From NCBI GenBank assembly GCA_932521025.1, contig OW051469.1, positions 10,118,398 to 10,182,397 of the forward strand: a DNA stretch of 64,000 bases, given 5' to 3'. Below, piece by piece: positions 34,070 to 43,705 of this stretch (position 1 is the stretch's first letter; every line of letters begins with the position of its first letter). The stretch is from Oscheius onirici. Lineage: Eukaryota > Nematoda > Chromadorea > Rhabditida > Rhabditidae. Both the position numbers and the translations under genes were made by a program. The notes beneath the pieces are model-generated. The model worked only from the letters and a program-made list of their open reading frames with translations. It ran no database searches and had not been told where the DNA came from.

Positions 34070-35744
34070 ATTCTCAAAGCCGTTTACTGTAATAACTTGC
34101 CATTCTGTGATCCCATCTCTTGTACATAAAGTGCTCAAAAACATGAGTTTGTTTGTCTGTTGCGACGCGAGGTCACGGGATTTCCCTCCGACTGTCACAA
34201 TACCTCAACCTACAGGATTAGGCAACACTCTCAGTGTGAATGGCAAAATATGATTGGGAGCTAAGAATAGACTGTGGAGATAACAACAACAAGCACTACA
34301 GGAGCACTTTGTGTGGGGTCTTTTTCTTATCTCATTGTGCTCTTCATTGAGCACAACTTGTTGTTCTAATAAAGGGGAAATCAGTAGTTTTGTGACAATA
34401 CAAAGAACAAAGAGAGAAATGGTTGTTGAACTGGTACTCTCAAAGTTTGAGTATCGAGGTTTGACTAAAGCACTGTTTGACTAGGGCGTATGTCCCGTAA
34501 AACGGCATGGTTTTACCGTGCTAACTGGACCAAAACAGATCCGAAAAGAGTTCTGTTCTGAGAATAAATCAGGCCAGATCATATTCTACCAAAAGCAGTC
34601 TAGTTCCCTACTCCCGTTTCCTGGCAGACCAGACCGACAGTTTCCCTGACTTGGTACTCGAAAACAGTGATTTTGACGTTTTTTCTCAATATTACGCTCG
34701 ACCGTTTTTTATCAATATTACGCTTAAAGCAACAAAAACGAAAACAGACATCAGAAACGTGTTCATCACCCTCGGAAATCCTAGGAGCTAAAAACAGTAA
34801 AAATTTGAAAAAAAATAACTCGTAGATTTCAGTACAAAACTCATTATTTTAGCGATTTTTCAGCCGTTTTCAATATCGTCCTCCGACCCTTTTTAAAGCA
34901 ATAAAAAAGTAAACAGACATCACAAGCGTGTTCGGGACGCTCGAAAAGCCTAGAAACTAAAAAGCAAAAAAAAACTTTTTTTCGACGGGGATCGAACCAA
35001 CAACCCCCTAGTGACGTTTGATTGCCAGACAACGATGTTATCCACTCGGCCATGGGGGCCCTGTCACACCCGTATCGTGTCGTCACTCGTAGTTCATGAC
35101 CTCCCAAGAAAAATTCACAATCTCAACTTTTATAAGTTCAATCTTTTGAGGTATCAGAAGGCTCTGACCCTGAGAAAACAGAGGTTGGAAGAAATTTTGA
35201 AAAGCTCTTCTCCCCGAGAAGAGCAAGAATTTTATGAATTCCTTGTTTCTGATTACTACGCTTTCAAGCTACGTTGACCAGTGGAACTTCAACTTTCTGA
35301 CTCACCCGACTATGCAAAACACAATTTCAGTTCAAACAGACAGTGACGTGGGGCTGTTTTCCAAAGAGCAAATCCTACTGTCAATGAGTAGACAACGTTC
35401 AGGAATTTCATTTTACCATCTCTGAATTTGACTCAAAACTCCTATTCTGACTCTTCAGTCTCCCAAACTCATCACTCTTTCATACTCGCTCATACAGTCT
35501 GACTCACTGTATCCTGGTCAAATCTGACCCCGATCTCCCAATGACTCATCTGTAATTGCACAACACTTGGCGGAAGTTATGATTTCATAGTCTCTCAGTT
35601 CTCCCTCTCTCTCAAGTTTGTTCTGATCGGATTTGCCACTGTGTTTTTTGTCGCGCTCGACAACACAAATATTTCAGTGTTGACTGACTCCCTCACTCGC
35701 TGTTCTTAAAGGCCCATTCTGCCATTGTGACTCTACCAGTTGTC
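34070..35744. other. Intergenic region between TTR-like genes 6 and 7
   Basis: No protein gene is supported. The open frames at 35011-35277 and 35234-35425 lack family features. A tRNA-like sequence lies at 34983-35062 on the minus strand. Related TTTTTCTCAATATTACGCT phrases occur twice at about 34680 and 34710. Confidence 0.5.
34983..35062 (-). tRNA. tRNA-like sequence with good A and B boxes, probably degenerate
   Basis: The minus strand reads TGGCCGAGTGG (an A box typical of class II Ser/Leu tRNAs), then after about 43 bases GGTTCGATCCC (a near-perfect B box), with a T run downstream. The spacing allows a V-arm (CACTAGGGGG region). However, the acceptor ends do not pair and the T stem is weak, so it is more likely a tRNA pseudogene or a tRNA-derived element than a working tRNA. 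The anticodon cannot be assigned safely. Confidence 0.35.
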
Positions 35745-36334
35745 ATGAACTACCTCTGTCTACTCGCTCTCATTGTCCCTGCCACGGCTCTTCTTGGAGT
35801 TGGAAGGACTCAGTCGACGGCTGTACAGGGACGACTTATCTGTAATGGACAGCCTGCTGCCAATGTCAAGGTGAAGCTCTACGAGAAGGAAAGCAGTGAG
35901 TTTTTTGGTCAGAGAGTTATAGATACTGAAAGACTGAGAGACAGGGAGACAGAGAATCAGAGAGACTACTGATCTCGGAAAATAACCTCACTCATTTCAG
36001 CCTTTGACGTGAAAATGGCCGAAGGAACAACGAACCAGAACGGAGAATTCCGTCTTCAGGGCTCGAAGACGGAAATCACGACCATCGACCCCAAGCTGAA
36101 CATTTACCACAAGTGTAATTACAACGGGGTGAGTGATCAGGATCTCTGTCTCTCTGTCCTTCATCGCTCTGCCTCTCTAAAACTGTATTCTTTCAGCTCT
36201 GCTACAAGAAGATAGGAATCACCATTCCTGACAACTACGTGACGAGTGGCGCCAACCCGACCAAAACTTTCGATGTTGGAACATTGAATCTGGCAAACCA
36301 GTACACTGGACAGACTACTGACTGCATCAACTAA
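35745..36334 (+). CDS. Transthyretin-like secreted protein 7
   Basis: Signal peptide MNYLCLLALIVPATA, then TAVQGRLICNGQPAANVKVKL, FDVKMAEGTTNQNGEF, IDPKLNIYHKCNYNG, and LCYKKIGITIPDNYVTSG ending TTDCIN. Same exon structure as gene 6. The intron at about 35898-36000 contains the GACTGAGAGACAGGGAGACA simple repeat. Upstream, TTCTTAAAGGCCCATTCTGCC (35703-35723) resembles the promoter block of genes 4 and 5, although the coding sequence is closer to gene 6. Confidence 0.93.
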
Positions 36335-36431
36335 AGAGTGCTTGTACAAAAATATAAAGATTTTACCTCAGAATGTGTCTTTCTTGAACATTATTACCCG
36401 AAAATCTTTATTACCACTTCAATCTCTTTCT

Positions 36432-36898
36432 CTAATTAAGACAATCAGTGCTCTCCCCACTGAAAGCTCCAGCCAAGTTGATCTCTCCAATGTCAAAGGT
36501 CTTTTCGGGGCTCTCTCCGGGAGTCACAAAGTTCTTGGGAATCTTGATGCTGACCTTCTTGAAGCAGATCTGAACCAGGTTTTTCATTGGGGGCCTCACA
36601 GTGACAGAGACTGGTCACTCACCCCGTTGTAGTTGCATTTGTGGTAGATGTTGACCTTGGGATCAATGGTGGACAGCTCGCTCTTGTGTCCGCTCATCTC
36701 GAAACGACCATCCCTGGCGGAAACTTTTTCGTCCAGAAGAGTGTCCAGAATGACTTCTCTCTCGTAGAGCTTCACCTTGACATTCTCGGCAGGCTCTCCG
36801 TTACAGAGCAGCTTTCCCTTGACCGCAATGGACTGAACGGAACCGAAGGGACCGGCAGCGGCAAGACCGAGAAGAGTCAAAAGGAGAAGAAGTTTCAT
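36432..36898 (-). CDS. Transthyretin-like secreted protein 8
   Basis: Signal peptide MKLLLLLTLLGLAAA, then IAVKGKLLCNGEPAENVKVKL, REVILDTLLDEKVSARDGRF, IDPKVNIYHKCNYNG, and CFKKVSIKIPKNFVTPG with the terminal STDCLN. Only one intron (about 36576-36622) remains, so this gene has lost the intron that other members keep after LYEKES. It is convergent with gene 7, about 100 bp between stops. The sequence is closer to gene 1 than to its neighbours. Confidence 0.92.
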
Positions 36899-37563
36899 GC
36901 CTTAACTGGTTTTTTAAAGGACTGGGTATATAATTTAGAAGAGATTTGAGAATCGAGAGCATGAATTATTATATGAACACCGACAGTCCAGTTGGTCAAA
37001 TTTTAGGATAAGCTGTTACTGTAGCTTTTTACGCTTATCCTAAATCATTGAACCGGATAGCAAAAAATTAGAGTAAGGAAGGGTTCGTTCGGTTCCATTT
37101 TGGACAAACTCTGGGTTACTGTGGGCATTGGTTCTGGACATGGTTAGGGTTACTGTAACTTCAGACCCTTATCCTAAACGATCCAATCCAGGTTCGTTAT
37201 TATCCAAATCGTTTACTGTACCGAACCGGTCGGAAACATCTGGCTTTTACTCGGCTCGAAAGTCGTGGCAGGAGCTTGGAGCTTCGATATACAAAACATT
37301 CTAACTGCCGCCAATTTAAACTTGTCGGGAAGAGTCCCGCCACGAAAATATTACGAATTCAAAGGCGCTCTTTATAGCGGAAAGAACTAGAAAGAAGGAC
37401 AAAAGACTGACCCTGAAAAAAGGCGACCCGAATTGTTTTATAGCGCTGTCAGGTAGTGTAATATAGCCAAGGTCGAGAAAGGAGAAGCGGACAGACAATA
37501 AATAAAATTTACTCCGCATTTTAGAAGAATTGTTAAAACTAGACGAGAACTTGTTTTTCTTCT
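36899..37563. other. Intergenic region with TTTAGGATAAG palindromes
   Basis: TTTTAGGATAAG at about 37003 is complementary to CTTATCCTAAA at about 37038, enclosing GTTACTGTAGC. Related pieces (GGTTACTGTAACTTCAGACC, CTTATCCTAAAC) follow at about 37140-37175. TACTGTAG-containing palindromes like these are common in nematode non-coding DNA. No gene is seen. Confidence 0.6.
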
Positions 37564-38991
37564 TCATGTAAACGTAATTTTCTCGGCCGGATGGTGTCCA
37601 ACGTCGCCGATGGACCGGATCGAGACGTTGCCGTTGGGTCGGATGACGACGGTCGTGATGCTGCAGTTTCCGAGACTGAATCGAAGCCAGCCTTCTGGCG
37701 GGAACTGGAGGGCTCTGAAAATAAGGGAATTGAGCTGTTGTCGGAAAAATTAGCTAGTTTGACACTAATTTTTAGAAAATTCCGGACACATATTCGACTG
37801 GGCATCTTGGACTGCTTATCCAATGCTTGCGTGTTTTTGTGATAAAAACTCGGTCTTGTAACGAAGAGAAATGACGAAAATGAGCTTACCGACATATGAA
37901 GTAGCGAATGACGTTGGCGTGACAGACGATAATCTCGACCGAGTCCTTTTCCTGACTCGGCTCAGCCCTGTGGATGTATTTGCGGAAGGCGCTCTCAATG
38001 CGTGCTCCCTCGGCGAAAAACTCCTCAAATCACATTCGGAACACCGTCAGGAAGAAGTCTTACATTTTTGTCCGGTTTCCAGTGACTGACTTCGGGCACG
38101 GTCGGGTAGGGCGGTCCTTCTTCGAGAAGCGAGCACGATCTCTTCTCGAGATCCTTCGGCATCTGCTCGAGAATCAGATTGGCCGTCTCGGTGGCCCGGG
38201 CCATCGTCGACATGATCAGTCGGTCGAATTGGATGCCAGACGTGGCCAGACGCTTTCCAAGACAGATGGCTTGTTCTCGGCCTGAAAATTTGGGGTTTAC
38301 TTGGTGTGTGCCTTGCAATCTTGTGATTGTTTACCCAGTTTTTCTCATTTTTAGACAAAAAAGTAAGTTACGACGACCAAAAGTAACAAGTTTTCAAGCA
38401 AATTTACATATTTTATCGTTTGAATTGCTTCTGGAGTAGAAAGCACCAAATTCGAAGTGTTTATCAACAAAATTAAAGGGCAGGAGTCTTGTTGAGGCTC
38501 TACATATGATTGGTAGACTTTATGGCTCGCTTTTGTGTTCATTTACATCGTATTTGGTACGTAATTGACGGGAAAATAAGAAAACCTACCCAATTCCGTC
38601 AAGAACTTGTCCTTTGTCTCCAGTTGATATTGTCCATGACGGATGAGAATGATGGTTCTCTGGGCTTTAGCTGTCTTCTCCTTCAACATCGCCTCCCGTT
38701 CCTCATCGCTGGCCTTTTCGTACTTTTTCTTGTTGACTAAACTCGCCGGCTTTCTGCTGAAAAAGTCCGCAAAAATCAGGTAAATCAATCAAAAACTAAC
38801 AAGTCCCAATTATCGTCCCAAGTGCCGCGAGGAAAGAGATCGTCAAAACTCTGATATCCCGTGGCTGGCGACTTGGCAAAGGCTAGGGCCGTCCGGACGG
38901 GCGGAGCCGGCTCTGTGGTGAGAAGATAGGTTCCGGCAGCCGCTCCGCAGATGGGAAGAGCTGCTTTCAGCAGCCGGGAGCCGATGGTCAT
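37564..38991 (-). CDS. PGAM5: PGAM5-like mitochondrial Ser/Thr phosphatase
   Basis: A histidine-phosphatase-superfamily enzyme of the mitochondrial membrane that acts on Ser/Thr/His phosphosites in mitophagy and stress signalling. The N-terminus [24 protein letters not shown] (split here for length) is a membrane anchor. WDDNWD precedes the domain, as in PGAM5 of other animals. The catalytic motif is IILIRHGQY, followed by [13 protein letters not shown] and [17 protein letters not shown]; the second active-site His is in [15 protein letters not shown]. The C-terminus is [20 protein letters not shown] followed by [10 protein letters not shown]. Introns: five or so, including a longer one at about 38290-38590. 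The ATG is two bases after a CTTTTAG acceptor, which suggests spliced-leader addition. Confidence 0.92.
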
Positions 38992-39918
38992 GGCTAAAAG
39001 TGAAAAAGTTGGAAAATGAGCAAAAAAAGATGAGCAAAGATTGGTTAAAAAACGACGGCTTCTGTTTCGTACTTTAGGCGGCTATCGAACACATTGAGCC
39101 TTTTTGGTCTTATTGTGAAGTTCTGTGAGGGATTCTACAAGAAACACGGGAATGAAGGACAAGATTCCGAGAAGGAAAGGCTCGTAATCATGATTTCAAG
39201 TGGTCTATTACTAAAAGGGATAGTTTTTACTGATTCTTGGCTCTTTTAGAGTCAAAACAACGAGGAAAGGGTGAAAATGTAGCATTTTGCAAAATAACAA
39301 GAAAGAAAAAGAACGAGACTGAAAAGTGAGAAATATTTGAATGCCGGGTCTTGGTGTCTAGAGCGCGGGATTTCACATCAACTAACTTGACGGGAATGTC
39401 AAAAAAGCATGAAAAACGAGAAGGTTTCCAGGTAAAAAGAAAAATGATGAGAAAAGACAACACGTTTGAACTTTCTCCTACGAAACAGCAACTGTTGTAG
39501 GCTGTTCGAATGCGATTTTTGATCACACGACATAAAAATTGGGAAGCTTCACTGTTTTGAAAAACATAGGAAACTGTTGATATCATCTGGAAAAACTTTG
39601 CTTGAGATTCCAGCAATCTGGCCAGAACTTCCCGCTCAACGGGTCACGCAACTATCGCCATGTTTTCTCTGTTGTGCCTTGTCGATGGCCTGAAGTAGTG
39701 CGGTGACAGAAATGAAACGAGATTCCTAAGATTCTCGAGAAATGATAGTAGGACAGTTTCGACTGCACACTTTCCATGGAAACTAGTCACAAGGAGTGTG
39801 GACAAGAGCATAGAGGGTTCAGGGAAAGTTCTAGATGGCACAGACTGTTTTCATTTCTTGAAGAAAGTCGGTAGAAAGGTGAAGAACAAAGGTAAAAATG
39901 GATATGAGATGCGTGAGC
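38992..39918. other. Non-coding stretch upstream of PGAM5
   Basis: Minus-strand open frames at 39227-39616 and 39644-39841 show no family features. I see nothing convincing here; it may include the 3' UTR of the gene ending at 39919. Confidence 0.4.
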
Positions 39919-41395
39919 TCAGTTGAAAGCTTCTGGCCATTCATCCATGTGAGGCAGTGCCGACAGAATTTCTTGTGCCCATTTTGCGCATTTCGCTGAA
40001 ATTCTCTCTGATTAAAGTTTGTGATGTAACTAACGGTCTTCGCCGTTACAGAATTCCTCCATGATCGCATAAAACTGCGGATGGGCAGCCTAAGCATGGA
40101 CCATCTGTCGAGTTGAGCGCTGTCAGTGATGACGGCCATGAATCTCAGTGCTTTTCTACTCATTATAGAAGTGAGGCCATTTACGAGAAGGAGACTTGTC
40201 AAGTTCATTTCGGGAAGATGTGACCATCTTAATCTTTTTTTACTCTATACAGAGGGACAGAGAGACTTCTCCAGAACCTTACCCTACATTTTCGCGAAGG
40301 ATTTCAGCTCCTTGATACCAAATGTTGTTGCTGAAGAATGAAAGAAGGTGTGCGCTCATTGTTTGCATATCTTCAGCTTCTTTTGGGTTGCGTATAAGAA
40401 CATCGTTCTAAAATTTCAATTTGCTAAAAGAAACAAAGGATGTCTACATAGTTATGGTAAAGATCAAAAAGAGTCTGAACAAGACTTCCTGTTACATTTC
40501 GCATGGCATTTAAACCGTTTACAGCCACATTGGTTGACAGAATTCGTGTTCTGTCTTCTGGACTGCAGTGGGACAAAATTTCTGCAATGAAACGGACAAC
40601 AAATCTATGATTTTTCATCGTAGTCGTGGATCCAGTTGCAGAGCAGATCTACTGAATGAATATATGCGGCTAATTGAGCCTGAGCCTCCAAAATTTCGGG
40701 ATTCTGCTGTTTGGGATCAGCTGTCTGGACCAGAATGTGAATAAAACTCATGCCGAAACGCTTGATTCTTGCCAGTATAGTCCGAGTGTGTGGATCATGA
40801 GCAGAAGAGGTGCGCTGATAAAGACAGGATAGAATAAAACGGTACTCCTCCTTGTTCCGTCAAACTTGCCTTAATTCACTAAATTAAAAACAGATAAAGA
40901 CGACTTACTATCATCAAAGGATTTTTATATATTCATGTATGAAGGAGTATCGAAGCAATCTGTGTTGCGGGAAGAAAGGGGGAGTGTATAACTTTCAAAA
41001 GTTCTCCTATAAACTTTTCCAGATAGCCAATTTTCAGAAAGGTGACCTTGGGAATTTGTAACAAGCAGTAAAGGTAATTCATCTGGATGAGGGAAGAACT
41101 GAGAGTAAGCTTAAACGCTATTACAAACTCTAATTTTTTCGTTACCGGCCAACTTCAACAAAATTAGACGAATCCGGTAATAAACGGCGTCTTCAGCTCC
41201 GGGTTTGTGGTATTGGGTGATCATAAACGGGATAGCATTCGAATGGATCAGTCTCAGTTGATGTCCTTCGTTATCTACGGAAAGAAATATACGTAAGAAA
41301 GCCAGTTGTTCCAGCTTATTCATGTTCTTTCGACTCAAAAAAAAGGTCAAAATATTGATTTCCATCCACTCTAATTTCAGCTGGTAAATTCTAGC
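39919..41395 (-). CDS. Unidentified alpha-helical repeat protein, 5' incomplete, possibly decaying
   Basis: A chain of short exons reads as helical-repeat protein: NKLEQLAFLRIFLSVDNEGH, RIRLILLKLAGNEKIRV, LYCLLQIPKVTFLKIGYLEK, LARIKRFGMSFIHILVQTAD, AAYIHSVDLLCNWIHDYD, AEILSHCSPEDRTRIL, NDVLIRNPKEAEDMQTMSAH, IWYQGAEILREN, and the C-terminus HPQFYAIMEEFCNGED, KCAKWAQEILSALPHMDEW with a stop at 39919-39921. Leucine spacing resembles armadillo/HEAT repeats. No ATG with an upstream promoter is evident, since the exon at 41395 follows an acceptor and the next gene begins only 100 bp beyond. A stop-rich stretch near 40870-40930 breaks the model. It is therefore either a fragment of a larger gene or a pseudogene. 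I cannot name the family. Confidence 0.45.
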
Positions 41396-41503
41396 CACAA
41401 AAGTACCAGTTTAGTCTTTTCGACAGTGACAGAGACAAAGTTGGTGAAATTTTTATTCATTGATTTATTATTATGTCAGTCAAGGACTGATCGTATTCTT
41501 CTC

Positions 41504-42588
41504 TCAACCCAGAATTCTCACAGCATCTCCTCCCGCCAGAAGATCGAATATTTTTGATTTTCTGTTCGGGAAGAGCGGATTATAGAAGGGGTCTTGTATC
41601 TTGAAGGTCGGGTTCAATAAGGGAAGAGTCGAAGGATCATGGACGGGTTTTGCTTCGACCTCTGAAAAAACTCTTGTTTTTGTTTCTGTTCGACTTACTG
41701 TACTCATTGAGAGCCGGGATCGGTTTCATCGTAAACATTGCCATCAGGGGATTCGGAGTGAAGGGGTTAGCGACTTCCAGAGCTTTGGCAACATCTGGTT
41801 TCGAATCAGTTGAGAAGAAAGACAGAGCCTGTCTCTTCTTTCGGTCCTTATGGAACAGGAACCTCTCCAGAGCCTTGGGATCGAACCAGTTTGGGGTAGT
41901 TGTTATAATGGGAGCTGCGGTAGTCGACTGTCGGAGAGACGGTATGAAAGCAGCAAAAGCTCTTTCCAGAAGACTCTGAACTTGTTGTTACTATCTCTGT
42001 CCTTTTTCTTTCTCCGAACCAACCTTCTTCTCCGTCAACGGAGCCATCGTCGTGGTCGTCGTCGTCGGATGAATAAGATTAGCCATGTCTTGAGTCAAAT
42101 AGCCAAATTGTTTCTGCCAGGGCTCCACATACGGCTTTAAGATTCTCTCAATCAGTGGCGGCTGCGGTGTTGTCGTGGTCGTCGGCTTTTGGAGTTTCTC
42201 AAACAGCTCGAAGATGCTCTTTGAACTACTCAATGGACTCTGAACTTGGCACTCTAGAAACTGTAGGGATACAAAAAAACCTCATCTCTTTCCTTCTGGA
42301 CTCTCTCAGCATATTGCCTTGCTTTATAGTTTTGCTGCATGCTGTCGTACATTTCAACAAATGGGTTCATGAAATTTCCGAGAATTTCGTTGGCATCGAC
42401 GTCTGGATTAATGTCCTGAAAGTTCATTGTCTTACCAATCTTTCAGAAAATCTCACCTTTCCCGGTCCATGGTAGTCATCAAGGCGAATTCTATCAATTA
42501 GACTATCTCCTCCAAGCCGATTGGCAAAAAATGGTTGCTGTTGGGCCAGTAGACTGCCAGGTAGAAGGACTAGAAGAAGAAGCCTCAT
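41504..42588 (-). CDS. Secreted Thr-rich protein with basic cleavage site (novel)
   Basis: No known family. Signal peptide MRLLLLVLLPGSLLA, then QQQPFFANRLGGDSLID, DINPDVDANEILGNFMNPF, KSIFELFEKLQK, and two Thr/Pro linkers (KPTTTTTPQPP and HPTTTTTTMAP). Between them is IERILKPYVEPWQKQF. A third segment QSTTAAPIITTTPNWF leads to HKDRKKRQAL, a furin-like site, then FTPNPLMAMFTMKP, LPLLNPTFKIQDPFYNPLFP and the C-terminus DAVRILG. The recurring N-P-F/L-(M/F)-x motif (GNFMNPF, FTPNPLMAMF, FYNPLF) is notable. There are no cysteines in the mature part. The Thr runs look like O-glycosylated spacers. An extracellular or cuticle-associated role is a guess. Introns are 38-45 bp. Confidence 0.72.
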
Positions 42589-43705
42589 TGCCTGCTGACC
42601 GGACTGGGAAGGGGTCAAGAAAGCGACAGAGAGACGAGTTTTCCCTTTCGAGAGACGGGATATCAGCTAGCAATCAGTCGCAAAGCTTGTTTTTGATTAG
42701 AAACCTGATCGGAGAAAGAAGTAAAAGTCCAGTGAGTTTTTGGCATATGTACAAGTTAGAAGATTATGTGAATCTTTTTGGTCAGAAAACCTTGGAAAAC
42801 GGAACAACTTTCAGACAAACTAAAATTTCAAATTCCCGGTAAATTTCAAAAATTGAATTCATCTGCCGCCAGGCTTCAATTATGTTTTTGCGAAGATTTC
42901 TCTCAATTTTCCTTCAGTTTTTCCAAACCATTGTAATTTCTGCAAAAAGTCGATGCCTTGACCCAGCCTAATGCGCCTCTTATCAAAAATCAGCTGTGCG
43001 CAGCGAAATCCTTACTTCTGCAATAGTTCTTCCATTCCTCGTGGAAATCTGTAAAAGGTCTGGTTTTTTTTCACTTTTTTTCAGCTCATTTTCATTCAAA
43101 AGACCACCCTGTTTCTATAACGCTGACCGCTCCGCGACCAGCTGCGTCGCGTGCGGTCCCATTTCAAATAGCCTGGCACCACTTGATTTTCCCTTTTTCC
43201 TTTTATAGATTTTCATTTTCTTTCGGTTTTGAGAAAGGATACGATAAGATTTTGGCGATTACGCATCCTGCGGCGGAAGACCTCCCGAAAAAGTCCCGAT
43301 TTGAACGCATCCTCTGCCCCAGACACGCCTATTTGCACTAGGGGACCATTTCGTTCAAATTTCGCCTTTTTTCGGATTTTTTTTCTCACATTTCTTTTTA
43401 ACTTTTTACTACGTTTTACCAGCTTAGAATGTAAGACAGTCCCCAGAAGTGAAGGTTTTGAAGTTTCAAGAAAGAGCCAGTGAATGGAAGCGACCAATAT
43501 TGTTCATGCTTTGCATTTTTCGAGCCATTTGCCTGTCTGGACATTGCCTTTACAGAAAAGGAAAACAGCACTAAATTTACATTGTTTCATCCCTATTCCA
43601 GCCTTCGACAAATGTATCGTTAGTATATCGATTTCTTTCTCTTTTTCTTCAATTTTTCTATAAAACTTCAATATACAGGTAAAAAAAACCTCCAAACAGA
43701 AAAAA
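42589..43705. other. Intergenic region upstream of ARID2
   Basis: A 94-codon basic open frame on the minus strand (43213-43497) is the longest here; it has no recognisable motif and an A/T-rich, low-complexity surround. Otherwise I see nothing. Confidence 0.4.

Noticed and set aside
35011-35425. Overlapping plus-strand open frames near the tRNA-like locus
   Set aside because: No family features; the first overlaps the tRNA-like sequence.
43213-43497. Basic 94-codon minus-strand frame upstream of ARID2
   Set aside because: Composition is dominated by K/R from A/T-rich DNA; no start context or homologue is recognisable.
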